From the NCBI GenBank assembly GCA_045632605.1, contig JAZQXA010000076.1, positions 1-47,949 of the forward strand: a DNA stretch of 47,949 bases. The letters are read 5' to 3'. Every line of letters starts with the position of its first letter. The stretch's first letter is position 1. The notes below the pieces were generated by a model. The model did not search any database, was not told where the DNA came from, and saw nothing but the letters and a program-made list of their open reading frames with translations. Below, one piece after another: positions 31,734 to 39,021 of the stretch. Origin of the DNA: Flemingiibacterium sp045632605. GTDB taxonomy: Bacteria > Bacillota > Clostridia > Oscillospirales > CAG-272. The translations under genes were made by a program, and so were the position numbers.

Positions 31734-32648
31734 GTGCCGCCGCTTGAAATATACATCCTGTGGCTGTTTATTTTCTTTCTTCTCGGATATTTTTTAAAAT
31801 CTCCCGTACTTGCCGCAGAATCGGCAAGGTCTGCGCTGAAAATCTGCGCTTCGGGACTGATTCCCTCGCTTTTTCCGTTCATCGTGCTTGTCGGCATAAT
31901 GACAGCCTCCGGGCTGTCGGAGAAAATTTCACACTTTATCGGGAAACCGCTCTCATTCATTTTCGGAGTTCCGGGTGAATGTGCTTATGCCATCCTCCTC
32001 GGTTCGGTGGGCGGTTTTCCGGTGGGAGCCGTCTGTACCCGTGAGCTTTATGAATCGGGGAAAATTGAAAAATCCACCGCAGAACGGCTGATTGCATTTA
32101 CCAATAATGCTAGTCCTGCATTCTGCATCGGAGCAATCGGAGCGACGCTATTTTCCGATATCGGTTATGGAATAAAGCTCTATTTGTGCCAGCTTGCCGC
32201 TGCACTTCTAATCGGTTTGCTCGGGCGAAAAAAGGTTATTCCCAAAAGCATCTCATCAAAGCCCGAATCGGAGCAAACCATCGCAGACATATTGACCGCC
32301 TCCATCGAAAAAGCAGGAATCACCATGTTAAAAATCTGTTCGTTCGCCGTATTTTTCGCCGTTGTCGGAGATGCACTATGCATTGTCGCAGAACATTTTT
32401 TCGGAAAATATGCCGCGGCGATGTCAGCTTCACTTGTTGAGCTTACCCTTGCCGGACGGCGATGCATTCTGCTTGATTCGCCCACGTCACAGCTTATATG
32501 CGCATTCGCAGTCGGGTGGTCGGGTTTTTCGGTTCATATGCAGTGTGCCGCCATGCTGTCGGGAAGCGGTATTTCAATGAAACGGTACTTCGTCTGCAAG
32601 CTCGGGCAAGGAATTTTGTCCGCTTTATTTATGCTTACAGCCGGATGA
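31734..32648 (+). CDS. ylbJ: Sporulation integral membrane protein YlbJ
   Basis: The 304-residue product has about eight membrane helices and the YlbJ/nucleoside-transporter-like gate motifs LIPSLFPFIVLVGIM (about 42-56), GSVGGFPVGAVCTRELYESGKI (about 90-111) and AFTNNASPAFCIGAIG (about 120-135). YlbJ is made in the mother cell and is needed for spore cortex in Bacillus. The annotated start is GTG at 31734, which has no ribosome site. GGAGCTGGG at 31698-31706 is 8-12 bases ahead of in-frame ATT and ATA codons (31707-31715), so a non-standard start giving a protein beginning near KSKNKIVPPL is possible. Confidence 0.88.
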   Translation: MPPLEIYILWLFIFFLLGYFLKSPVLAAESARSALKICASGLIPSLFPFIVLVGIMTASGLSEKISHFIGKPLSFIFGVPGECAYAILLGSVGGFPVGAVCTRELYESGKIEKSTAERLIAFTNNASPAFCIGAIGATLFSDIGYGIKLYLCQLAAALLIGLLGRKKVIPKSISSKPESEQTIADILTASIEKAGITMLKICSFAVFFAVVGDALCIVAEHFFGKYAAAMSASLVELTLAGRRCILLDSPTSQLICAFAVGWSGFSVHMQCAAMLSGSGISMKRYFVCKLGQGILSALFMLTAG

Positions 32649-32649
32649 T

Positions 32650-33309
32650 TTACTCTGCTTTGTATTCAAAAAACTCCGCTTTGTTCCCCGAAATTACGAC
32701 TTGACCCATCAGTATTATTCCGTAAATACCGAGCGTTTTTACAATATACTTCATTGCCGTTATATCTCTGCTTGAAAGCTCCGTGTCGTGCATATCCGGA
32801 TGAGAGTGAGCGATAATTATGCGTTTGGCGTTATAGCGTCCGGCAAAAGAAATGAGCGAGCTCATATTTATTCCAACCTGAATCTGCGAACCGATGGCAA
32901 TACGTTCAACAGCAATAAATTTATTCTTGTCATCAACTGCCGCCGCCCACATTTCTTCTTCCTCGGTAAGATTTACCTCCGCAATAAACCTCTTGCTGAA
33001 TTCGTCACGGCATTTTACCACAGCGGATTTTTTGCCGCGTGAGGATGCTGCTCTTGAAACAAGCATAATGAGAATTGCCGCATGGTGGGTCATTCCGTCA
33101 ACCGTCATCAGCTCGGAATATCTTGCCGAAAAGCAGCGTCTTGCCGTTCCGAAATGCGAAATAAGTCCGTTCACGACGTGTCTTACTCTGTCCTTGCAGT
33201 TTGTTTCGGCGAGGAGCAGAGCGAGCAATTCGTCGTCATTCATGGCGGCTTTTGCCCCAGGGACAGATGCCTTTTCCTTGAGTGCTTTAATATATTCTTT
33301 CTCAGTCAT
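32650..33309 (-). CDS. RadC-like JAB/MPN domain protein
   Basis: The 219-residue protein has a helical N-terminus with a helix-hairpin-helix-like TVDGMTHHAAIL (about 69-80) and a RadC/JAB domain (about 100-219). Metal ligands are H168, H170 and D182 in AHSHPDMHDTELSSRD. The spacing from H170 to S179 is one residue longer than in typical RadC (HNHPSGDPTPSRED). The biological role of RadC proteins is unsettled; a repair function was proposed but not upheld. The gene faces ylbJ end to end with 1 base between stops. Its leader contains a promoter followed by a terminator. Confidence 0.8.
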   Translation of the reverse strand: MTEKEYIKALKEKASVPGAKAAMNDDELLALLLAETNCKDRVRHVVNGLISHFGTARRCFSARYSELMTVDGMTHHAAILIMLVSRAASSRGKKSAVVKCRDEFSKRFIAEVNLTEEEEMWAAAVDDKNKFIAVERIAIGSQIQVGINMSSLISFAGRYNAKRIIIAHSHPDMHDTELSSRDITAMKYIVKTLGIYGIILMGQVVISGNKAEFFEYKAE

Positions 33310-33342
33310 GCTCTCACCTCTTTTTAAGAAAATCCGATATAC

Positions 33343-33379
33343 AAAAAAGCTGTTCCGACACGACGCCGGGACAGCTTTT
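33343..33379 (-). terminator. Intrinsic terminator downstream of the ABC operon and upstream of radC-like
   Basis: A 13-bp stem with one G-T wobble position, a nine-base loop and a T-run on the minus strand. Confidence 0.88.
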
Positions 33380-33418
33380 GTTATTCTTGAGTATTCCCGA
33401 GGATGCCGTAAAACTCAT
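33343..33418 (-). ncRNA. Candidate small RNA or transcription attenuator ahead of the radC-like gene
   Basis: A perfect promoter (33425-33453) predicts a start near 33418. About 40 bases on, AAAAGCTGTTCCG (33345-33357) pairs with CGGGACAGCTTTT (33367-33379) and is followed by TTTTTTG on the minus strand. The product would be about 75 bases. CGGGA near 33394-33398 can pair alternatively with TCCCG in the terminator arm, which would disrupt it. The same hairpin may also end the ABC transporter transcript. Confidence 0.55.
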
Positions 33419-33424
33419 ATATTA

Positions 33425-33453
33425 ATTATACTACATCCGGGAAAATATGTCAA
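33425..33453 (-). promoter_or_regulatory. Consensus SigA promoter in the radC-like leader
   Basis: On the minus strand TTGACA (33448-33453), 17 bases, TATAAT (33425-33430). It begins 14 bases after the ABC transporter stop codon. Confidence 0.85.
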
Positions 33454-33467
33454 CAGTAAAATTGATT

Positions 33468-35369
33468 TTAAGTGTTCTGTGCTCCACTCTTTTTGAGCGC
33501 CGCCTTTTCATACTGCATCATGTAAAGCCCCCAATAACGACCTTTAGCTTCAAGCAGTTCGCGGTGACTGCCCTGCTCAACGATTTCGCCGTGTGACAGT
33601 ACGATAATATTGTCCGCGTGCTGTATAGTCGAAAGACGGTGAGCAACGATAAGCATTGTTCCGATATTCATCATCTTTTCGAGCGAATCCTGAATCAAAA
33701 GCTCGGTTTCTGTGTCGATATTCGCGGTCGCTTCGTCGAGAATCATTACGGCGGGCTTGTGAATTATCGTGCGTGCAAATGACAGAAGCTGTCTTTGACC
33801 TGCGGAGAAATTATTTCCCCGCTCGCGAACCTCTTCATCAAGTCCGTCTGCAAGCTTCGAGATGAATTTATCCGCATTGACATATCGGCAGGCAGACATA
33901 ACCTCCTCATCCGATATCCCCTCGCTTCGGAGCAGGATATTGCTTCTGATAGTTCCCGAAAAAAGGAAAACATCCTGGAGCATCTGGCCGAAATGACGGC
34001 GCAGAGAGGAAATTTTAATCTTTTTTATGTCGATACCGTCAATGAGAATCTGTCCCTTTTGAATATCGTGATTACGGCAGATAAGCGAAAGGATAGTCGT
34101 CTTTCCAGAGCCAGTCGAGCCGACGAATGCAACGGTTTGTTTTGCATTCACCTTGAACGAAACACCGCGCAGTACCCACTCATCGGGAACATATGCAAAC
34201 CAAACGTCGCGAAATTCGATATTTCCCTCAACGCTCTCAAGCTCTATTGCATCGGGCTCATCAACAACATCGGGTGTGATGTCGAATATTGTGAATATCT
34301 TCTCTGCCGAAGCGAACGCCGACTGCAGCCAGTTGAACTGCTCTGCAAGGCTCTGAATCGGATTAAAGAACTTTGAAATATAAAGATAAAACGACACAAG
34401 CACTCCGCTGTCAATGGTCTGACCGAGGAACGTAACGTCTTTGATATATCCGCGTCCGCCGAGATACAAAAGACAAAGCACAGACGAAATATACAGCATA
34501 TAAACGAGCGGACGGAAGATGCCGAACACAAAAATCTGTGCCCGCTTTGCCTTTCCGAGAGCATTGTTCTTTTCGTCAAACTGTGCCTTTTTGTAGTCCT
34601 CGCGGTTGAATATCTGAATTATCTTCATACCCGAGAGATTTTCGGAAAGGAAAGTATTTATGTCAGTGGTACCGTCCTTGACCTTACGGTATGCCTTGCG
34701 CGAGAATTTACGGAATATAACCGTAAACAGTACTATAAACGGCACAAAGCAAAGCACCATCAGCGTCAAAAGATAATTAAGACAGAGCATCGCCGCAAGT
34801 ACGCCAATTATAACAAAGCTGTTCTTTACGAGATTGACGATGATATGTGTAAACATCATCGAAATTGCGTTGGTATCGTTTGTAACACGTGTGACAAGCT
34901 TTCCGACAGGATGCTCGGTGAGTTGGGCGTGTGAAAGGCTTTCAATATGGGTGAACAAATCCTCACGTATTTTTGAAATGATACGCTGACCCGTTTTCTG
35001 AAGTACGATTGCCTGAATATACGAGCAGATGAGCGAAACAATCAGTATGCCGCCGTACACCGCAACAAGCGAAAGCAGCCTTGACATCGGGAAATCGTCC
35101 TTTATCATCTGTTCAATCCGTCCAACGAGAAGCGGCGAAATTATGTCATAAGCAATGGAGAACAGCATAACAAGAAGGACAACGACAAAGCTCCTTATAT
35201 GCGGCTTCGCATAGACGAGCAGGCGTTTCGTAATTTCTGAATCCTTCATATACCGGTCAAAGCCGATAGCCTCTTTTTTATCTTTTATCGAGAGGTAAGC
35301 GATGATGAATATTATCGACAGAACGCCGATTATCGCACCGACAATAAGAAGCGGATAAAATTCTCTCAT
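33468..35369 (-). CDS. ABC exporter half-transporter, catalytically complete subunit
   Basis: The 633-residue protein has six membrane helices in an exporter domain (about 1-330) and an ATPase domain with Walker A GSTGSGKTT (about 417-425), signature SAGQRQLLSFARTI (about 524-537) and Walker B VMILDEATANIDTE (about 543-556) with the catalytic Glu present. It pairs with the upstream gene, which it overlaps by 4 bases, as a heterodimeric multidrug- or lipid-type exporter (YheI/YheH or BmrC/D-like). The substrate is unknown. It may use the terminator at 33343-33379. Confidence 0.92.
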   Translation of the reverse strand: MREFYPLLIVGAIIGVLSIIFIIAYLSIKDKKEAIGFDRYMKDSEITKRLLVYAKPHIRSFVVVLLVMLFSIAYDIISPLLVGRIEQMIKDDFPMSRLLSLVAVYGGILIVSLICSYIQAIVLQKTGQRIISKIREDLFTHIESLSHAQLTEHPVGKLVTRVTNDTNAISMMFTHIIVNLVKNSFVIIGVLAAMLCLNYLLTLMVLCFVPFIVLFTVIFRKFSRKAYRKVKDGTTDINTFLSENLSGMKIIQIFNREDYKKAQFDEKNNALGKAKRAQIFVFGIFRPLVYMLYISSVLCLLYLGGRGYIKDVTFLGQTIDSGVLVSFYLYISKFFNPIQSLAEQFNWLQSAFASAEKIFTIFDITPDVVDEPDAIELESVEGNIEFRDVWFAYVPDEWVLRGVSFKVNAKQTVAFVGSTGSGKTTILSLICRNHDIQKGQILIDGIDIKKIKISSLRRHFGQMLQDVFLFSGTIRSNILLRSEGISDEEVMSACRYVNADKFISKLADGLDEEVRERGNNFSAGQRQLLSFARTIIHKPAVMILDEATANIDTETELLIQDSLEKMMNIGTMLIVAHRLSTIQHADNIIVLSHGEIVEQGSHRELLEAKGRYWGLYMMQYEKAALKKSGAQNT

Positions 35370-37156
35370 TTCACGTCACCTCTTTCAGTTTCTTCGGCAT
35401 CGTCAAGCCGCTGAAGCTCAACCGTTGCACGGTAATCCTCACAGCGAGCGTAAAGCTCGGAATGTGTTCCGACATCAACGATTTTTCCGTCGTCGATGAA
35501 AATTATCTTATCCATGCCCTCAACCGTCGAAACTCTGTGTGCTATGAGAATTGTGGTTTTACCCTTTCGCAGAGTACGCAGGTTGTCGAGAATAACCTTT
35601 TCGGTCTTGACGTCAACTGCCGAAACCGAGTCGTCGAGAATTAGTATCGCCGCATTTTTCATAAGTGCACGGGCTATCGAAATACGCTGCTTCTGACCGC
35701 CAGAAACGGTTACGCCGCGTTCTCCGAGTACAGTCTTATATCCGTCGGCAAAGCCGATAATATTGTCGTGTACATCAGCCATTTTAGCCGCATTTTCAAC
35801 ATCCTTTTCAGTGCCGTTATCGGTTGCGAACGAGATGTTATTTTCAATAGTATCGCTGAAAAGGAAGTTGTCCTGCGGAACATATGCCGCATATTCGCGA
35901 ACTGTGTGAATCGGGATGGAATTTATGTCGCGTCCGTCAAGAAAAAGGCTTCCGTCGGGGACATTGTATGTGCGCAGAATAAGGTCAACGAGCGTAGTTT
36001 TTCCCGCCCCGGTCTTTCCGATAACTCCGACATTTTCGCCGGCATTTATCTTGAATGAAACATCGGAAAGTGCATCGTAGTCACCGTCAGGATAACGGAA
36101 TGTCAGTCCCCTAAACTCGATATCCCCCGTAAGCGGTTGACACTCGCTCACATTCTCACGGTCGGCAACATCCGGCTTTGCGTCAAGCAGTTCGCTGATT
36201 CTCTTAAGGGATGCCTTTCCGCGTGAGCGCATTTCAATAAGCTGTGAAATCGCCATTACCGGCCACACTATCGAGGTGAAATAACTGATAAATTCAACCA
36301 GCTCTCCTGCACTGAACTTACCCTCATGAACGAGATATCCGCCATATCCGAGGATGACGCAGATTACCGATTCAACAAAGAGAGTTACGCTGATATTAAG
36401 CAGAGTGGATATTTTTGTATATTCGACGTTGGCGTCTTCGTTTTTTCTGTTAAGATGACGGAAAGCAAGCAGCTCGGCGAATTCTTTAACAAACGCCTTT
36501 ATAACTGCAATACCGGAAAAGCTCTCCTGCGAAAAATCAGAAAGGTCAGAAAATGCCGCCTGACGGACTTCCCATTTTTTCATCATGTATTTTCCGACAA
36601 GTGTTCCCACCAAAAGAAGAAGCGCCATCGGTATAAGCGTAAGTCCCGTGAGGAGCAAATCCATGCGCGCCATTTTATATATAGCGAGAACTCCAAGAAA
36701 AAGTGCGTCACAGAGCATAAGCACACCCGAACCGAAGCAGTCCTGAACCGTTTCAAGGTCGTTTGTGAAAAGTGACATCATGTTTCCAACCTTGTTAACC
36801 TGATAATACTGCTGTGAGAGTCCCTTGCAGCGGTCAAACATTCTTGCTCTTAAATCAGTTTCCACTTTAATTGCAGAGCCGAAGAAACAGATACGCCAAA
36901 GGAAACGTCCGATAATCATTGCTAAAATTACTCCAAGAAGCGGCAGACATATGTTATCGAGCAGAAAATCCATATCGAATGCGCGAAGTTCACCGTTAAA
37001 TTCGACAGCACCCTCGTTTAGTCCGTTTACAACCATCCTGTAAAGCTCGGGAATAATGAGCTGCATATAGTCTATAACGATAAGCGCAAAAACACCGACA
37101 AGAAGCGTCGGCATATACTTTAAATAATAGCGGTTAATGTGTTTTCCGAAAAGCAA
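35366..37156 (-). CDS. ABC exporter half-transporter, degenerate ATPase site
   Basis: The 596-residue protein has six membrane helices (about 1-320) and an ATPase domain with Walker A GKTGAGKTT (about 380-388), signature SGGQKQRISIARAL (about 487-500) and Walker B ILILDDSVSAVD. The residue after the Walker B Asp is Asp instead of the catalytic Glu. Such asymmetry marks heterodimeric exporters, in which one of two ATP sites is weak. The start is TTG at 37156 with GGAGG 8 bases ahead. It is the first gene of the pair and has a good SigA promoter. Confidence 0.92.
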   Translation of the reverse strand: MLFGKHINRYYLKYMPTLLVGVFALIVIDYMQLIIPELYRMVVNGLNEGAVEFNGELRAFDMDFLLDNICLPLLGVILAMIIGRFLWRICFFGSAIKVETDLRARMFDRCKGLSQQYYQVNKVGNMMSLFTNDLETVQDCFGSGVLMLCDALFLGVLAIYKMARMDLLLTGLTLIPMALLLLVGTLVGKYMMKKWEVRQAAFSDLSDFSQESFSGIAVIKAFVKEFAELLAFRHLNRKNEDANVEYTKISTLLNISVTLFVESVICVILGYGGYLVHEGKFSAGELVEFISYFTSIVWPVMAISQLIEMRSRGKASLKRISELLDAKPDVADRENVSECQPLTGDIEFRGLTFRYPDGDYDALSDVSFKINAGENVGVIGKTGAGKTTLVDLILRTYNVPDGSLFLDGRDINSIPIHTVREYAAYVPQDNFLFSDTIENNISFATDNGTEKDVENAAKMADVHDNIIGFADGYKTVLGERGVTVSGGQKQRISIARALMKNAAILILDDSVSAVDVKTEKVILDNLRTLRKGKTTILIAHRVSTVEGMDKIIFIDDGKIVDVGTHSELYARCEDYRATVELQRLDDAEETERGDVK

Positions 37157-37197
37157 TCAATCCGCCTCCTTGATTCCAAAAATTAGCGTGTTTTTAC

Positions 37198-37226
37198 AGT
37201 ATAACATACTTTTGTCTAAAAATCAA
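37198..37226 (-). promoter_or_regulatory. SigA promoter of the ABC exporter pair
   Basis: On the minus strand TTGATT (37221-37226), 17 bases, TATACT (37198-37203). It is divergent from the peroxiredoxin promoter, with 35 bases between the two -35 boxes. Confidence 0.78.
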
Positions 37227-37261
37227 GTGTTTTCATACTAATAATATCGTGCAAAATACAG

Positions 37262-37290
37262 TTGAAAATCATGCCGATTTATGGTATAAT
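37262..37290 (+). promoter_or_regulatory. SigA promoter of the peroxiredoxin gene
   Basis: TTGAAA (37262-37267), 17 bases, TATAAT (37285-37290). Predicted start near 37297, about 34 bases before the ATG. Confidence 0.85.
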
Positions 37291-37330
37291 AGTATTTATA
37301 TATTACTTTGATGAAGCAGAGGAAAAAATA

Positions 37331-37795
37331 ATGCTTACGGAAAAACAAAAAGCGCCGGGCTTTACCCTGACGGATAAAGACGGCGTTACACACAGCCTGT
37401 CCGATTTTCTCGGTAAAAAGGTTGTACTGTATTTTTATACAAAGGACAACACGTCCGGATGCGCAAAGCAGGCGGCAGGATTCGCAAGCCTTAACGAAAA
37501 AATTGAATCCCTCGGTGCCGTCGTTATCGGAATAAGCAAGGATTCCGAAGCATCGCACAAAAAGTTTGCCGAAAAATATTCGCTTCCGTTCATTCTTCTC
37601 TCCGACACCGAACGCACTGCAATAGAGGCATACGGCGTATGGCAGGAAAAGAAAATGTGCGGCAAGACTGGAATGGGCGTTGTTCGCTCAACCTTTATTA
37701 TCGACGAAAACGGCAATATTGAAAAGGCGATGTATAAAGTAAAAGCGGACGCAAATCCCACAGATGTTCTCGAATATCTTGAATCAAAAAATTAA
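37331..37795 (+). CDS. Peroxiredoxin, BCP/PrxQ family
   Basis: From the ATG at 37331 (GAGGAAAAAA ahead) the product is 154 residues with a thioredoxin-fold Prx pattern: GKKVVLYFYTKDNTSGCAKQA (about 28-48, peroxidatic Cys44), then VVIGISKDSEASHKKFAEKY and VRSTFIIDENGNI. PrxQ enzymes reduce peroxides using thioredoxin. The resolving Cys five residues after Cys44 in E. coli BCP is absent (Ala49); the only other Cys is C110 in KKMCGKTG, so a 1-Cys or different two-Cys mechanism is implied. The next gene, mtlD, starts 44 bases on and may be co-transcribed. Confidence 0.9.
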   Translation: MLTEKQKAPGFTLTDKDGVTHSLSDFLGKKVVLYFYTKDNTSGCAKQAAGFASLNEKIESLGAVVIGISKDSEASHKKFAEKYSLPFILLSDTERTAIEAYGVWQEKKMCGKTGMGVVRSTFIIDENGNIEKAMYKVKADANPTDVLEYLESKN

Positions 37796-37839
37796 TACTC
37801 TAACCAGAGGTAAAAATTAGGAAAGGACGACTAAAAACC

Positions 37840-39000
37840 ATGAAAAAAGCAGTAATGTACGGAGCCGGCAATATCGGACGCGGCTTCATCGCACAGTTAT
37901 TCTCAAAATCCGGATACGAAACCGCTCTTATTGACGTAAATAAGAGCGTTGTTGAAAAGCTCTGCGAAGACAGATCTTACCCGGTTAAGGTAGTAAGCGC
38001 AGAGGGCGTTTATGAGGAGCTCGTAACAAACGTATACGGCGTTGACGGCACAAACATTGACGCAGTTGCCGATGAAATCGCATCCGCAGACGTTATGGCA
38101 ACCGCTGTCGGCGTAAACATTCTCCCCCGCATTGCAGGCGCACTTGCAGAGGGTATTCGCCGCCGCTTTGCAAAAAGCGACAGACCGCTTAACATCATTA
38201 TCTGTGAGAACCTTATCGAAGCAGACAAATATCTCGCTTCCCTCATCAAAGAAAAACTCTCAGAAGATGAAATAAAACTTTTTGAAGAGCGCATCGGTCT
38301 TGTTGAGGCATCCATCGGACGTATGGTTCCGATAATGTCTGAACAGATGCAGGAAGGCAACATTCTCAAGGTTTGGGTTGAGCCTTACTGCGAGCTTCCC
38401 GTTGACAAAAACGGCTTCAAGGGTGACATCCCGTTTGTTGTTAATATGATTCCCTTCTCACCGTTTGAATACTTCATTCAAAAGAAGCTTTTCCTTCATA
38501 ACATGGGTCATGCCGCAACCGCATATTACGGCATCATGGAAGGAAAAACCGAAATTGCTGAAGCAATCGCTGTTCCGGCAATCTACAAAAAGGTTCGTGC
38601 AGCTATGCTCGAATCTGCCGCAGCTCTTTCAAAGGAACACGGAGTTCACTACGAGGATGTACTTTCGGCAACAGAGGACCTCTTAAAGCGTTTCGCAAAT
38701 CCGCATCTTCACGATACCGTTACACGTGTCGGACGTGACGTACTCAGAAAGCTCGCAAAGGGCGACCGTCTTATCGGTGCGGCTTTGCTCTGCGAAAAGC
38801 ACGGACTTCCGAACACAAACATTCTTCGCATTGCGGCTGCCGCAACTCTCTTCCCGGCAGACACAGACGAATTTGCGGCAAAGCTCCAGGATATGATTGC
38901 CTCCGACGGAATTGAAAATGCACTTGCAGCCGTAACCGGACTTGAGCCGAAGTCGCCTATGATAAAGTCCATTATTACTATGCGCAAAAATATGATGTAA
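37840..39000 (+). CDS. mtlD: Mannitol-1-phosphate 5-dehydrogenase
   Basis: The 386-residue protein has an N-terminal Rossmann fold (GAGNIGRGFIAQLF, 8-21) and the polyol dehydrogenase catalytic motif K216-x4-N221-x2-H224 in KKLFLHNMGHAATAYYG. MtlD interconverts mannitol-1-phosphate and fructose-6-phosphate with NAD. Length is normal (about 380). No PTS mannitol genes are in the window. AAAGGA lies about 10 bases before the ATG. The transglutaminase-SLH gene follows 21 bases on. Confidence 0.93.
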   Translation: MKKAVMYGAGNIGRGFIAQLFSKSGYETALIDVNKSVVEKLCEDRSYPVKVVSAEGVYEELVTNVYGVDGTNIDAVADEIASADVMATAVGVNILPRIAGALAEGIRRRFAKSDRPLNIIICENLIEADKYLASLIKEKLSEDEIKLFEERIGLVEASIGRMVPIMSEQMQEGNILKVWVEPYCELPVDKNGFKGDIPFVVNMIPFSPFEYFIQKKLFLHNMGHAATAYYGIMEGKTEIAEAIAVPAIYKKVRAAMLESAAALSKEHGVHYEDVLSATEDLLKRFANPHLHDTVTRVGRDVLRKLAKGDRLIGAALLCEKHGLPNTNILRIAAAATLFPADTDEFAAKLQDMIASDGIENALAAVTGLEPKSPMIKSIITMRKNMM

Positions 39001-39021
39001 TCAGGAGTAAGCATACTCATT

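Noticed and set aside
33314..33418. 34-codon leaderless gene before the radC-like gene
   Set aside because: Not listed as a gene because it has no ribosome site, spans the terminator, and leaderless starts are uncommon in Bacillota. Kept only as a possible leader peptide in the findings.
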